A stretch of 64,000 nucleotides of DNA from Rhizobium lusitanum. GTDB lineage: Bacteria; Pseudomonadota; Alphaproteobacteria; Rhizobiales; Rhizobiaceae. The stretch's first letter is position 1, and the number at the start of each line of letters is the position of its first letter. Below, piece after piece: positions 1 through 8,780 of this stretch. The stretch lies in NCBI RefSeq assembly GCF_014189535.1, contig NZ_CP050308.1:2455501-2519500 (forward strand), given 5' to 3'. Under the pieces are notes generated by a model. It made no database searches. It was not told the origin of the DNA and saw nothing but the letters and a program-made list of their open reading frames with translations. A program made the position numbers and the translations under genes.

Positions 1-78
1 CTGATCATCGAGATCAAGGACAAGTCGAAGATCCCGGCATCGGCTGCTTATCTGGCTTCGCTGGGTCTGGCTGAGTAA
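1..78 (+). CDS. 3' end of an unidentified gene (partial)
   Basis: The window opens inside a reading frame of 25 codons that ends with TAA at 76-78. The visible residues include IEIKDKSKIPASAAYLASLG and end in LAE. Codon use (GC-rich third positions) is like that of real genes here. It is co-directional with leuB and ends 140 bp before it. I do not recognise the family from this fragment: it does not look like the LeuD C-terminus that might be expected next to leuB. The call rests only on the open frame and codon usage. Confidence 0.5.
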   Translation: MIIEIKDKSKIPASAAYLASLGLAE

Positions 79-218
79 GCATCACGGAAAGGCCGGGAGG
101 CGGGTGATTGGCCGCAAAAGCCGCAAAACCGTACCGTTTCCCGCCCTTCCTCGCTTGAAAAGCCGCATTTGCAGGTCTAAGAACCCGGCAACTTGTTTCT
201 TTTGCGGAGGCTCTTCCC

Positions 219-1331
<1,113 letters not shown>

Positions 1332-1344
1332 ATCGCCGGCTATA

Positions 1345-1360
1345 TATTTCACGTGAAACA
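1345..1360. promoter_or_regulatory. parS-like ParB-binding site (15/16)
   Basis: TATTTCACGTGAAACA matches the bacterial parS consensus TGTTTCACGTGAAACA at 15 of 16 positions. It lies between the leuB stop and its terminator, about 31.6 kb from the perfect copy inside rsmG and about 38 kb from the presumed origin. ParB (30674-31558) is the expected ligand. Binding is inferred from the match. Confidence 0.75.
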
Positions 1361-1363
1361 TCA

Positions 1364-1402
1364 AAGCCCTCGCTCTCGGTCTGCGGAGCGGGGGCTTTTT
1401 TT
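1364..1402 (+). terminator. Rho-independent terminator of leuB
   Basis: AAGCCCTCGCTC (1364-1375) can pair with GAGCGGGGGCTT (1386-1397), with one T-G pair, followed by a run of T. It is 33 bp past the leuB stop. Confidence 0.85.
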
Positions 1403-1531
1403 GTTGAAGCCGCAACCGGACACAAACCATGGCTTCGCGGTCTCGCCGGCCGTCTCAAATCTGTAAAAAAACTGTAGCAGGAGCCTGCTACGCGTAGTCG
1501 TTGACTGGGGTGAAAATGTCGGCAACGGGCG

Positions 1532-2281
1532 GTGGACATGCAGGCGATCTTGACGACTCTCGACAGGCGGTGGCGGCGAAGCAGACATGGCTTCGCGCCG
1601 TCGCATTGGAAAATCTGCCTGTTCCTGACCGCCAATATTGTCCTGCTCTCAGCCCTGCTGTTCGACTGGCCGGTGGGCGCCAACATCAAGAACATGGCGC
1701 CGCCCATCCATTTTTTCGGCAAAATGCTCACGAACTTCGGCGAATCCGGCTGGCTCATCCTGATCAGTGCCTTCCTGTTCTTCGAGGGCTGGGCCGGTAG
1801 CCGGCTGTTGCAATCGGCGCGCTGCCGCTGCCAGGCACTGCGTATCTGTCAGATCGGCGGCTATCTGCTGACGACGATCGCGCTTTCGGGCATTCTCGCC
1901 AACCTGTTGAAACGCGCCATCGGCCGCGCCCGACCCACGTATTTCCAGGATTGGGGTCCCTTCGGCTTCTCGCCCTTCAATGGCCATGCCGGCTTCGAAA
2001 GCTTCCCGTCCGGCCATGCGACCACCATCGGCGCCTTCTTCGTGGCACTGGCCTTCCTCTTCCCGCGCTATCGCTACATCTTCATCGCCTGTGCCCTCTG
2101 GCTCGCCGCGACACGCGTGATGATCGGCGCGCACTATCCAAGCGACGTCATTGCCGGCCTGGCGCTCGGCGGCTGGTTCTCCTTCATGATGGCGATCGTC
2201 TATTCCCGCTACGGCCTGCTCTTTCGTATCGGCGAGACCAGCTGGCCGATTCCGAGATTGCCGTTGCTGAAGGGGAAGTAG
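1532..2281 (+). CDS. PAP2-family membrane phosphatase
   Basis: This 249-residue integral membrane protein belongs to the PAP2 (type 2 phosphatidic acid phosphatase) superfamily. All three signature motifs are present: KRAIGRARP (127-135), PSGH (159-162), and R195 with H201 and D205 in [12 protein letters not shown]. The motifs sit between hydrophobic segments, so the active site should face the periplasm. Possible substrates are phosphatidylglycerol phosphate, undecaprenyl diphosphate or lipid A phosphates (LpxE-like), and the sequence does not decide. The frame opens with GTG at 1532, and an ATG at 1538 is an equally plausible start because no strong ribosome-binding site is seen. It is downstream of the leuB terminator and probably has its own promoter. 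Confidence 0.85.
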   Translation: MDMQAILTTLDRRWRRSRHGFAPSHWKICLFLTANIVLLSALLFDWPVGANIKNMAPPIHFFGKMLTNFGESGWLILISAFLFFEGWAGSRLLQSARCRCQALRICQIGGYLLTTIALSGILANLLKRAIGRARPTYFQDWGPFGFSPFNGHAGFESFPSGHATTIGAFFVALAFLFPRYRYIFIACALWLAATRVMIGAHYPSDVIAGLALGGWFSFMMAIVYSRYGLLFRIGETSWPIPRLPLLKGK

Positions 2282-2414
2282 GGGATCTCTTCTCCGATAT
2301 GTCGTAGCCTCCCATTCACTACACCCCGAATGGTTGCCAAGCATCCCTCGCATTCATATATCTGGAGCGGTGAAGCTGCGGGAAATCCATCCCGCTTGCG
2401 ATGTGGTAAAGACG

Positions 2415-2708
2415 ATGACCGATGCCGGGCAGACACGATTGAGCGAGAGGCAGATGGGATTGATTGCCCGCGCACTTGCCGAGCCGCGTCGCGTGCAGAT
2501 ACTGAAGGAGATCGGCGGTACCGCCGAGCCGATGCCTTGCAGCGTGCTGAACCAATGCCACACCGTCAGCGCCGCCACGATCTCCCATCATGTCAAGGAA
2601 CTCGAGAACGCCGGTCTCATCGAGATTCTGCGAGACGGCAAGTTCGCGAGCCTGCTGCTCCGGCGCGATGTGCTCAACGCCTACATGGCCGAGCTTTCCA
2701 ACATCTGA
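2415..2708 (+). CDS. ArsR-family transcriptional regulator
   Basis: From the ATG at 2415 the product has 97 residues, the normal size of ArsR/SmtB winged-helix repressors. The recognition-helix region reads [20 protein letters not shown], followed by the wing [15 protein letters not shown]. No CxCxxC-type metal site is visible, so it is probably not a classic metal sensor. The frame stays open upstream to an ATG at 2334, which would add 27 residues unlike the family. No good ribosome-binding site decides between them. It lies 156 bp upstream of a co-directional SDR gene, and the gap holds AT-rich palindromes, which suggests that the SDR gene is its target. Confidence 0.82.
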   Translation: MTDAGQTRLSERQMGLIARALAEPRRVQILKEIGGTAEPMPCSVLNQCHTVSAATISHHVKELENAGLIEILRDGKFASLLLRRDVLNAYMAELSNI

Positions 2709-2747
2709 CAATTCTTTGCCTGCCACGCGCGCTCGCTCTTGTATCAA

Positions 2748-2763
2748 TTAGATGATTATCTAA
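2748..2763. promoter_or_regulatory. Palindromic candidate operator upstream of the SDR gene
   Basis: TTAGAT-GATT-ATCTAA is a perfect 6+6 inverted repeat in an otherwise AT-rich gap (2735-2850) between the ArsR-type gene and the SDR gene. A related AT-rich stretch containing ATAATTAT and ACTATCTAAC follows at about 2822-2845. Dimeric winged-helix repressors bind sites of this form. The assignment is inferred from position and symmetry. Confidence 0.4.
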
Positions 2764-2864
2764 ATATCAAAGTGACGGGATGATGGCCGCCACTTTGGGG
2801 CTTTGTTCACGTCAATAGTTCGATAATTATAAAACTATCTAACAATATCTCGACAGGAGATGAC

Positions 2865-3614
2865 ATGAGCAAGCTAGAAGGCAAGGTCGCGATCGTGACC
2901 GGAGCATCCAAGGGCATCGGCGCCGGCATCGCCAAGGCATTTGGCGAGGCGGGCGCAGCCGTCGTGGTCAATTATGCATCAAGCCGGGAAGGCGCCGACC
3001 GGGTCGTAGCCGAAATCAAATCCAAGGGCGGCAAGGCGATCGCGGCGCATGGCGACGTTTCAAAATCCGCTGATGTGAAGCGGCTTTTCGCTGAGGCCAA
3101 GGAGGCTTTCGGCGGCGTCGACATCCTTGTCAACAATGCCGGCGTCTACAAATTCGCCCCGCTGGAAGAGATCACCGAGGAGGAATTCCACCGCGAATTC
3201 AACATCAATGTTCTCGGCACGCTGCTGACGACGCAGGAAGCAGTGAAATACTTCGGCCCGGAAGGCGGCAATATCATCAACATCGCCTCGAATGCCGTTA
3301 CCCTGAACCTGCCGACCACCGCCGTCTATACGGCGACCAAGGCGGCCGTTACCTCAATCACCCAGATCCTTGCCAAGGAACTCGGCCCCCGCAACATCCG
3401 CGTCAACACCATCTCGCCGGGTGGCGTCGAGACCGAAGGCGTGCATGCGGCCGGCGTCATCGGCAGTGATTTCGAAAAGCATCTGGTCTCGCAAACGCCG
3501 CTTGGCCGCCTCGGCCAGCCGACGGACATCGCCCCAGTCGCGGTTTTCCTCGCATCAAAGGATTCTGCCTGGCTCACCGGCGAAACCCTCTATGCCGGCG
3601 GCGGCCTGAAATAA
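2865..3614 (+). CDS. SDR-family oxidoreductase (FabG-like)
   Basis: This 249-residue protein is a classical short-chain dehydrogenase/reductase. It has the NAD(P)-binding TGASKGIG at 12-19, NNAG near residue 90, a catalytic serine in INIAS near 141, and the YTATK pair with Tyr154 and Lys158. The C-terminus AWLTGETLYAGGG is typical. Family members reduce 3-oxoacyl-ACP or oxidise sugars and alcohols, and the substrate cannot be read from the sequence. An isolated copy next to an ArsR regulator suggests an inducible accessory role rather than the housekeeping fabG of fatty-acid synthesis. The start is set by CAGGAGA at 2854-2860. A strong terminator follows. Confidence 0.9.
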   Translation: MSKLEGKVAIVTGASKGIGAGIAKAFGEAGAAVVVNYASSREGADRVVAEIKSKGGKAIAAHGDVSKSADVKRLFAEAKEAFGGVDILVNNAGVYKFAPLEEITEEEFHREFNINVLGTLLTTQEAVKYFGPEGGNIINIASNAVTLNLPTTAVYTATKAAVTSITQILAKELGPRNIRVNTISPGGVETEGVHAAGVIGSDFEKHLVSQTPLGRLGQPTDIAPVAVFLASKDSAWLTGETLYAGGGLK

Positions 3615-3629
3615 CCACGCACCTCTCCG

Positions 3630-3663
3630 GCCGCTTCCCTCCCCAGGGAAGCGGCGTTGTTTT
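3630..3663 (+). terminator. Rho-independent terminator of the SDR gene
   Basis: CCGCTTCCC (3631-3639) pairs perfectly with GGGAAGCGG (3646-3654) over a 6-base loop, and is followed by CGTTGTTTT. Confidence 0.75.
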
Positions 3664-3815
3664 GCATACCGCGACACGATCCCTATATTAGCGGGCAATT
3701 GCCAAACCCTTTCCGTCTTCATACTATCATTGCCATTCGGGGGTTCCGCAGATCATCGCAGCCGGTTCTGCCGCGAAACGCTCGCGATAGATCCATCCCA
3801 CCCACGCAACAGCGA

Positions 3816-4281
3816 ATGTCATCAAACTCCGCTAAAAATCTTTCTGAGATCGCTGAGGGCACTCCTTGCCGATGTTTTTGCCCTTTATCTCAAGACCAAG
3901 AATTTCCATTGGCACATGAGCGGTCCGCATTTCCGCGACTATCACCTGCTGCTGGACGAACAGGGTGAGCAGCTCTTCGCCATGACCGATCCGCTTGCCG
4001 AGCGCGCCCGGAAAATCGGCGGCACCACGCTGCGCTCCATCGGCCAGATCGCCAAGCTGCAGCGCATTCCCGACAATGACGCCGAATATGTCGACGCTCA
4101 GGACATGCTCGCTGAACTGGCCGACGACAATCTCAAGCTTTCAGCCGAAATCCGCACCACTCACGACGTCTGCGACGAATATGGCGATATTGCCACCGCC
4201 AGCCTGCTCGAAAACTGGCTGGACGAGACCGAGCGCCGCACCTGGTTCCTGTTCGAGGCTACGCGCAGCACCAATCGCTGA
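3816..4281 (+). CDS. dps: Dps-family DNA-binding ferritin-like protein, frameshifted near the 5' end
   Basis: The body (ADVFALYLKTKNFHWHMSGP through DETERRTWFLFEA) is a Dps-type miniferritin that protects DNA and oxidises iron. The ferroxidase-site residues H (KNFHWHMSG) and D/E (DYHLLLDEQGEQ) are visible. The natural N-terminus, starting with ATG at 3816 and reading MSSNSAKNLSEIAE, is in a different frame from the body. Removing one G from the GGG at 3857-3859 joins the frames and gives a normal 154-residue protein. As written, an alternative frame from 3730 reaches the body with an atypical N-terminus. This is most likely a homopolymer error in the sequence, though a real mutation is possible. 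It stands alone between terminators. Confidence 0.8.
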
Positions 4282-4387
4282 CGGCTGCGAGCGAGCAGAA
4301 CTGCGCGTTCCCACCGGGGTGGGAACGCAAAATCCTTGACTCCTGTGGAAAACCTCTTAGAACCGGCGACGGAAAAGGAAGACCTCC

Positions 4388-4504
4388 ATGGTTCGCTTCG
4401 AACAGATCGATAGCTTCAACCACCTGGCGCAATTTGCCGGGCGGGATGTCTATTTTCCGGTTTCTTCCAAAACCAAGGCCAAAACGACGACGAAAACCGT
4501 CTGA
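4388..4504 (+). CDS. Possible small protein of 38 residues
   Basis: An ATG at 4388 with a good ribosome-binding sequence (AAGGAAG at 4375-4381) opens a 38-codon frame beginning MVRFEQIDSFNHLAQFAGRD and ending in the basic tail KTKAKTTTKTV. It fills the gap between dps and asd and is followed directly by the asd leader hairpins. I recognise no family. The support is the ribosome-binding site and plausible codon use. It could be a short hypothetical protein or a leader peptide upstream of asd. Confidence 0.4.
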   Translation: MVRFEQIDSFNHLAQFAGRDVYFPVSSKTKAKTTTKTV

Positions 4505-4521
4505 CGTCTCTGGCCTGCCGC

Positions 4522-4594
4522 TCTCTCCCCGGCTCGGCTGGGGACAGGAACCGGTCGTTATGACCGTGGTTCCCCCCTCGCCACAGAGGAGAGA
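4522..4594 (+). promoter_or_regulatory. Multi-hairpin leader element upstream of asd
   Basis: Three stems can be drawn in the 4505-4614 gap. The outer arms TCTCTCC (4522-4528) and GGAGAGA (4588-4594) enclose CCCC/GGGG (4527-4530 with 4540-4543, which competes with the outer stem). They also enclose a strong hairpin GGAACCGGTC (4547-4556) with GACC and GGTTCC (4562-4573, GT bulge). No T run follows, so it is not a simple terminator. It may be an mRNA leader structure of asd or a rhizobial intergenic mosaic (RIME-like) repeat. The class is inferred. Confidence 0.4.
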
Positions 4595-4614
4595 AGAGAA
4601 AGAGAGCTTGAGAA

Positions 4615-5649
4615 ATGGGTTTCAAAGTTGCAGTAGCGGGCGCGACCGGAAATGTCGGTCGCGAAATTCTCAACATCCTGGCTGAGCGCGGTTTTCCCGC
4701 TGACGAAGTCGTGGCGCTGGCATCGGCCCGCTCGCAGGGCACCGAAGTTTCATTCGGCGACCGGACGCTGAAGGTTTCGAACATGGAGAACTACGATTTC
4801 TCCGACACCGACATTTGCCTGATGTCCGCCGGTGGCGAGGTTTCGAAGAAGTATTCGCCGAAGATCGGCGCCCAGGGCTGCGTCGTCATCGACAACTCGT
4901 CCGCCTGGCGCTACGACGCCGACGTGCCGCTGATCGTGCCGGAAGTGAACCCGGACGCCATCACGCAGTTTACGCGGCGCAACATCATCGCCAACCCGAA
5001 TTGCTCAACCGCGCAGCTCGTCGTAGCGCTGAAGCCGCTGCATGATTTCGCCAAGATCAAGCGCGTTGTCGTCTCCACCTACCAGTCCGTTTCCGGCGCC
5101 GGCAAGGATGGCATGGACGAACTCTTCAACCAGACCCGCGCCGTCTTCGTCGCGGATCCGATGGAGAACAAGAAGTTCCCGAAGCGCATCGCCTTCAACG
5201 TCATCCCGCACATCGATACCTTCATGGAAGACGGCTACACCAAGGAAGAATGGAAGGTGTTGGCCGAGACCAAAAAGATCCTCGACCCGAAGATCAAGGT
5301 CACCTGCACCGCCGTGCGCGTGCCGGTGTTCATCGGCCATTCGGAATCGGTCAATATCGAGTTCGAAAACGAGATCTCCGCCGATCAGGCCCGCGACATC
5401 CTGCGCGAGGCGCCGGGTTGCCTTGTCATCGACAAGCATGAACCGGGCGGCTACATCACGCCCTATGAGTGCGCCGGTGAAGACGCGACCTACATTTCGC
5501 GTATCCGCGAGGATGCCACGGTCGAAAACGGCCTCAACATCTGGGTCGTTTCCGACAATCTGCGCAAGGGTGCGGCATTGAACGCCATACAGATCGCAGA
5601 ACTCCTGATCAACCGCGGCCTGATCAAGCCGCGCAAGCAGGCTGCATAA
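4615..5649 (+). CDS. asd: Aspartate-semialdehyde dehydrogenase Asd
   Basis: The 344-residue cytoplasmic enzyme reduces aspartyl phosphate to aspartate semialdehyde with NADPH. This is the branch point to lysine/diaminopimelate, methionine and threonine. The N-terminal GATGNVGREIL binds NADP. The catalytic cysteine is in NPNCSTAQ near residue 131. SVSGAGKDGMDEL and the C-terminal VSDNLRKGAALNAIQIAE are also family hallmarks. Length and both ends fit the family. It follows a structured leader and ends before a strong terminator, so it is probably transcribed alone or with the small frame at 4388. Confidence 0.97.
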   Translation: MGFKVAVAGATGNVGREILNILAERGFPADEVVALASARSQGTEVSFGDRTLKVSNMENYDFSDTDICLMSAGGEVSKKYSPKIGAQGCVVIDNSSAWRYDADVPLIVPEVNPDAITQFTRRNIIANPNCSTAQLVVALKPLHDFAKIKRVVVSTYQSVSGAGKDGMDELFNQTRAVFVADPMENKKFPKRIAFNVIPHIDTFMEDGYTKEEWKVLAETKKILDPKIKVTCTAVRVPVFIGHSESVNIEFENEISADQARDILREAPGCLVIDKHEPGGYITPYECAGEDATYISRIREDATVENGLNIWVVSDNLRKGAALNAIQIAELLINRGLIKPRKQAA

Positions 5650-5706
5650 GCGTCTATCGACCAATTTACGGTTTATAAACCTTGTCCATCTAAGCAGGAT
5701 TTGAGG

Positions 5707-5746
5707 AAAAGCCTCGCCATTTCACACCGAAAGGCGGGGCTTTTTC
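5707..5746 (+). terminator. Rho-independent terminator of asd
   Basis: AAAGCCTCGCC (5708-5718) pairs with GGCGGGGCTTT (5733-5743) with one T-G pair, followed by TT. It lies 58 bp after the asd stop. Confidence 0.85.
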
Positions 5747-5942
5747 AAAATATTCTTGAGCGGTCTTGTTTCAAGCGAAGCGAAAAACATTGATCGCTAA
5801 AATGGGATAATGACAGAACCATCGGATACTGGCATGGTCCTGTGGCGACAAGACAGCGCATGAGCCCGGAGAACGGAGAGGCTCGAGCGCCATTCAAAAA
5901 CGTTGCCGCGTCTTTCGCGCGGTAAGAATTTGGGGATTCTGA

Positions 5943-6764
5943 ATGCGCATCACTAAGTCTGGAATGGCAGCTCTCTTGGCAGGCGGGTTGTTGTTGGTCA
6001 CGCCGTTTGCGGCAAACGCGGCATCCTGTAGCAACACATCAGCCGGTTTCGACAACTGGGTTAGCGAGTTCAAGCAGGAAGCGCAGGGCCGGGGCATCAG
6101 CCAGTCCACACTCGATCGCGCCTTCGCCAACGTCCACTACAATCAGCCGACCATCCGCGCCGACCGCGGCCAGAAGAGCTTCAAGCTCTCCTTCGATGAA
6201 TTCATGAAGAAGCGCGGTGGTCAGACGATCATCAACCGCGGCAAGAGCATGAAGCAGGCTAACGCCGCTCTGTTCTCGAGGATCGAAAAGCGTTACGGCG
6301 TCCCCCCCGGCCCGATCATCGCCATCTGGGGCATGGAAACCGGTTTCGGCAGCTTCATGGGCGATCAGAATACGCTTTCGGCCGTGTCCACGCTTGCCTT
6401 TGACTGCCGCCGCTCCGCCTACTTCACCGATCAGCTCTATGCCGCCCTCAAGCTTGTCGGCGAAGGCTATCTCAGCCCATCCGCTCGCGGCGCCGCCCAT
6501 GGCGAAATCGGCCAGACGCAGTTCATGCCGAAGAATGTCGTGCTGTATGGCGTCGACGGCGACGGCGACGGCAAGGTCGATCTCGTCGGCTCGCGCGCCG
6601 ACGCGCTCTCGTCGACCGCAAACTTCCTGAAGGGCCATGGCTGGCAGGCAGGCGCTCCCTATCAGCCAGGCGAGACGAATTTCGCGGCTATCGGCGGCTG
6701 GAACGATGCAAGGGTCTATCAGCAGGCGATCGCCTTTATCGGCAAGCAGATCGACGGCCAGTAA
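5943..6764 (+). CDS. Lytic murein transglycosylase (MltB/SLT_2 family)
   Basis: This 273-residue exported enzyme cleaves the glycan strand of peptidoglycan to give 1,6-anhydromuropeptides. It begins with a signal peptide (hydrophobic run LLAGGLLLVTPFAANA, likely cut after ANA near residue 22). The catalytic glutamate is Glu132 in IWGMETGFGSFMGD, and GEIGQTQFMP is the second family motif. A stretch DGDGDGKVDL resembles a Ca-binding loop. No lipobox is present, so it should be soluble and periplasmic, unlike E. coli MltB. It sits alone between two terminators. Confidence 0.92.
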   Translation: MRITKSGMAALLAGGLLLVTPFAANAASCSNTSAGFDNWVSEFKQEAQGRGISQSTLDRAFANVHYNQPTIRADRGQKSFKLSFDEFMKKRGGQTIINRGKSMKQANAALFSRIEKRYGVPPGPIIAIWGMETGFGSFMGDQNTLSAVSTLAFDCRRSAYFTDQLYAALKLVGEGYLSPSARGAAHGEIGQTQFMPKNVVLYGVDGDGDGKVDLVGSRADALSSTANFLKGHGWQAGAPYQPGETNFAAIGGWNDARVYQQAIAFIGKQIDGQ

Positions 6765-6781
6765 TCAAAGCCACACACATC

Positions 6782-6820
6782 AAAAAGGCGCTTCGACCTG
6801 ATGGTCCGGAGCGCCTTTTC
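6782..6820 (+). terminator. Rho-independent terminator of the transglycosylase gene
   Basis: AAAAGGCGCT (6783-6792) pairs perfectly with AGCGCCTTTT (6810-6819). The flanking A and T runs also allow use from the minus strand, where the carbonic anhydrase gene converges. Confidence 0.85.
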
Positions 6821-6832
6821 ATTTGATCTACA

Positions 6833-6876
6833 GCAATTCCAGGAAAAGTGTGCTGCGATTTTCCATCCGGAATTGC
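6833..6876. repeat. Intergenic palindromic element of rhizobial type
   Basis: GCAATTCC (6833-6840) pairs with GGAATTGC (6869-6876), and GGAAAA (6842-6847) pairs with TTTTCC (6859-6864), giving a two-part palindrome. The element continues into ATAAAAACAAAGAGATAGAG. From general knowledge, very similar short palindromes occur many times between genes in Rhizobium and related genomes. Only one copy is visible here. It lies between the converging transglycosylase and carbonic anhydrase genes. Confidence 0.55.
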
Positions 6877-6901
6877 ATAAAAACAAAGAGATAGAGTATT
6901 T

Positions 6902-7543
6902 TCAGGCTTCGGGGCGAATAAAGTCGCGGGTCTCTGCGTCCATCACCCACAGCTCGCCGGTCGAGATATCGAACCAGGCGCCGTGCAGGTTCAATTTTCC
7001 TTCTTCTTCCAGCACCTTGATATCCGGAAAGCTGCGCAGATTGTCGAGCGAATTGCGGATGGAGATGCGCTCCAGCGCCGTCTGCCGCTCGGCCTGTGTC
7101 ATGATATCATTGCTCTGGATCTGCTCTGCAGCGGGCTTGAGAAGCCCCATCCACCGACCGATGAAATCGCCCGGCGAGAGCGGCTCGGCATTGGGATCGA
7201 GTGCTGCGCGGATGCCGCCGCAACGGCCATGACCCATGACGACGATGTCGGAGACCTTCAGCGACTGCACCGCGAATTCAAGTGCTGCCGACGTCGCATG
7301 GAAATGGCCGTCCGGTTCATAGGGCGGCACCATATTGGCGACGTTGCGGATGACGAAAAGCTCTCCCGGGCCGGCATCGAAGATAATCTCCGGCGCAGCA
7401 CGGGAGTCGCTACAGGCAATCACCAGGGTCGATGGGCTCTGGCCGCTCTCGGCGAGACTGCGATAGCGCTCGCGCTCATCGACATAGCGCCCGCTCATGA
7501 AGTTGCGATAACCGCTCAGAAGGGAGTTGGGAAAGCTGTCCAT
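6902..7543 (-). CDS. Beta-class carbonic anhydrase
   Basis: From the ATG at 7543 the product has 213 residues and interconverts CO2 and bicarbonate in the cytoplasm. The zinc ligands and catalytic dyad of the beta class are visible: CSDSR (Cys44, Asp46, Arg48) and HGRCGG (His105, Cys108). The frame extends 12 codons upstream to 7579, but MDSFPNSLLSGYRNFM matches the family start better. It is 73 bp downstream of pdxY on the same strand and could be cotranscribed. The symbols cynT or can are used for such genes, but nothing here ties it to cyanate metabolism. Confidence 0.93.
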   Translation of the reverse strand: MDSFPNSLLSGYRNFMSGRYVDERERYRSLAESGQSPSTLVIACSDSRAAPEIIFDAGPGELFVIRNVANMVPPYEPDGHFHATSAALEFAVQSLKVSDIVVMGHGRCGGIRAALDPNAEPLSPGDFIGRWMGLLKPAAEQIQSNDIMTQAERQTALERISIRNSLDNLRSFPDIKVLEEEGKLNLHGAWFDISTGELWVMDAETRDFIRPEA

Positions 7544-7616
7544 AGCGATTGAATTACAGCGCGCCGCCGTCGATGGCAACTATTGCACTGCAAAAAGCTT
7601 CTGATCGGCTCGACCG

Positions 7617-8489
7617 CTACCTCTTGCGCTGCGCCGGATGCATCAGCCGGCGCATCTGCACCATCGCCATCGGCGTCGACAGGCTGGAGGCATCCGCCGC
7701 TAGCGTCAGCTCGTCGCTGCCGCGCTTCACCGCCCTTGCCAGTACCTCGTAGACGCTCGCCGTGGTCATTTGCAGGGCTCGCTCCTCGTCCATGCCGGAC
7801 AGGAGCCGTGACAGGAATAGGGCCGAAAGCAGATCGCCGAGCCCGTTCGGGGCATTGTCGATGCTGCGATGTTCGGCAAGCAGCGCGTTTCGGCCGCTGA
7901 GATAGAGATTACCGATGCCGCCGGCCATCATCGGCACAGCCGAGGTCACCAGCATGCGCGACGGTCCCAGCGCCAGGGCTGCCTCCATGACGGCATTATT
8001 GTCCTCCAGCGGCGCTCCGGCAAGCCAGGCAAGCTCGTAGCGGTTCGGCGTCGCCAATGACGCCAGCGGGATCAGCTGATCGCGGATCGCTTCCGCCGTC
8101 GCCTCGGGCACATAGAGACCGCCAGCATCGCCGATGACCGGGTCGCAGGCATAAAAGAGATCGGGGTTCTTTTCCCTCAGCGCCCGAACCAGCCGGGCCA
8201 CGGAGCGCGCCTGCGCCGCATTGCCGAAATAACCCGACAGCACCGCCTTAACCTCCGTCAGCCAGGGCGCGGCGATGAGATCGTCGATCGCGTGGTCGAA
8301 ATCATCTTCATTGAAAGTCAGCCGCGTCGAGCGGCCATGGCCGGGATGCCAGGGAAGAACGACGGTTGGCAGCGCCCAGACGGGATGGCCGAGGGTTTCC
8401 AGCGCGAAGACGGCGGCACGATTGCCGACGGAGCCTCTAACGACATGGCTGGAGATGACGATAACGGCGCCCGCCGAATTGTCCGACAT
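7617..8489 (-). CDS. pdxY: Pyridoxal kinase PdxY
   Basis: The 290-residue PfkB/ribokinase-superfamily protein phosphorylates pyridoxal in the B6 salvage pathway. Family features are SSHVVRGSVGNRAA near the N-terminus, YACDPVIGD near 110-120, TPNRYEL, and the anion-hole region NGLGDLLSALFLSRLL. The usual GTGD motif reads GLGD here; the catalytic Asp is kept. It is divergent from the glutamate dehydrogenase gene across a 291-bp gap and precedes the carbonic anhydrase gene. The ATG at 8489 gives the normal family length. Confidence 0.88.
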   Translation of the reverse strand: MSDNSAGAVIVISSHVVRGSVGNRAAVFALETLGHPVWALPTVVLPWHPGHGRSTRLTFNEDDFDHAIDDLIAAPWLTEVKAVLSGYFGNAAQARSVARLVRALREKNPDLFYACDPVIGDAGGLYVPEATAEAIRDQLIPLASLATPNRYELAWLAGAPLEDNNAVMEAALALGPSRMLVTSAVPMMAGGIGNLYLSGRNALLAEHRSIDNAPNGLGDLLSALFLSRLLSGMDEERALQMTTASVYEVLARAVKRGSDELTLAADASSLSTPMAMVQMRRLMHPAQRKR

Positions 8490-8780
8490 GATGCTTGCTT
8501 CCGGTTACGATCTTCCGACTTCGATGGGTTGTGATGATCTCTTTATCGTCACTCTGTCAACCGCGCTTCACAGAGTCATGAAAACGTCTGTTGAGGAGCT
8601 TATGGTGACAATTCCGCGCCCCTATCATGCGCTTTGCAACGGGATCACGACGTTCGGCAAGAATCTTCACGATTTGAGACAGAATCCGTCGAAAAGCGAT
8701 CAAATTCGTATTCTTTTTGCCAGTTTTTTCGATAAATCTTCTGATACTGTGGTCAAAATCTTGAAATTTGGAGGAAATTC
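8490..8780. promoter_or_regulatory. Divergent promoter region pdxY / NAD-glutamate dehydrogenase
   Basis: This gap separates two diverging genes and must hold a promoter for each. It becomes AT-rich toward 8690-8780 and ends with GGAGG at 8771-8775 before the dehydrogenase ATG. I could not define -35/-10 pairs or an operator with confidence. Confidence 0.45.

Noticed and set aside
1..78. Partial first gene as leuD
   Set aside because: Position before leuB suggested it, but the C-terminal residues do not resemble the LeuD end I know from rhizobia.
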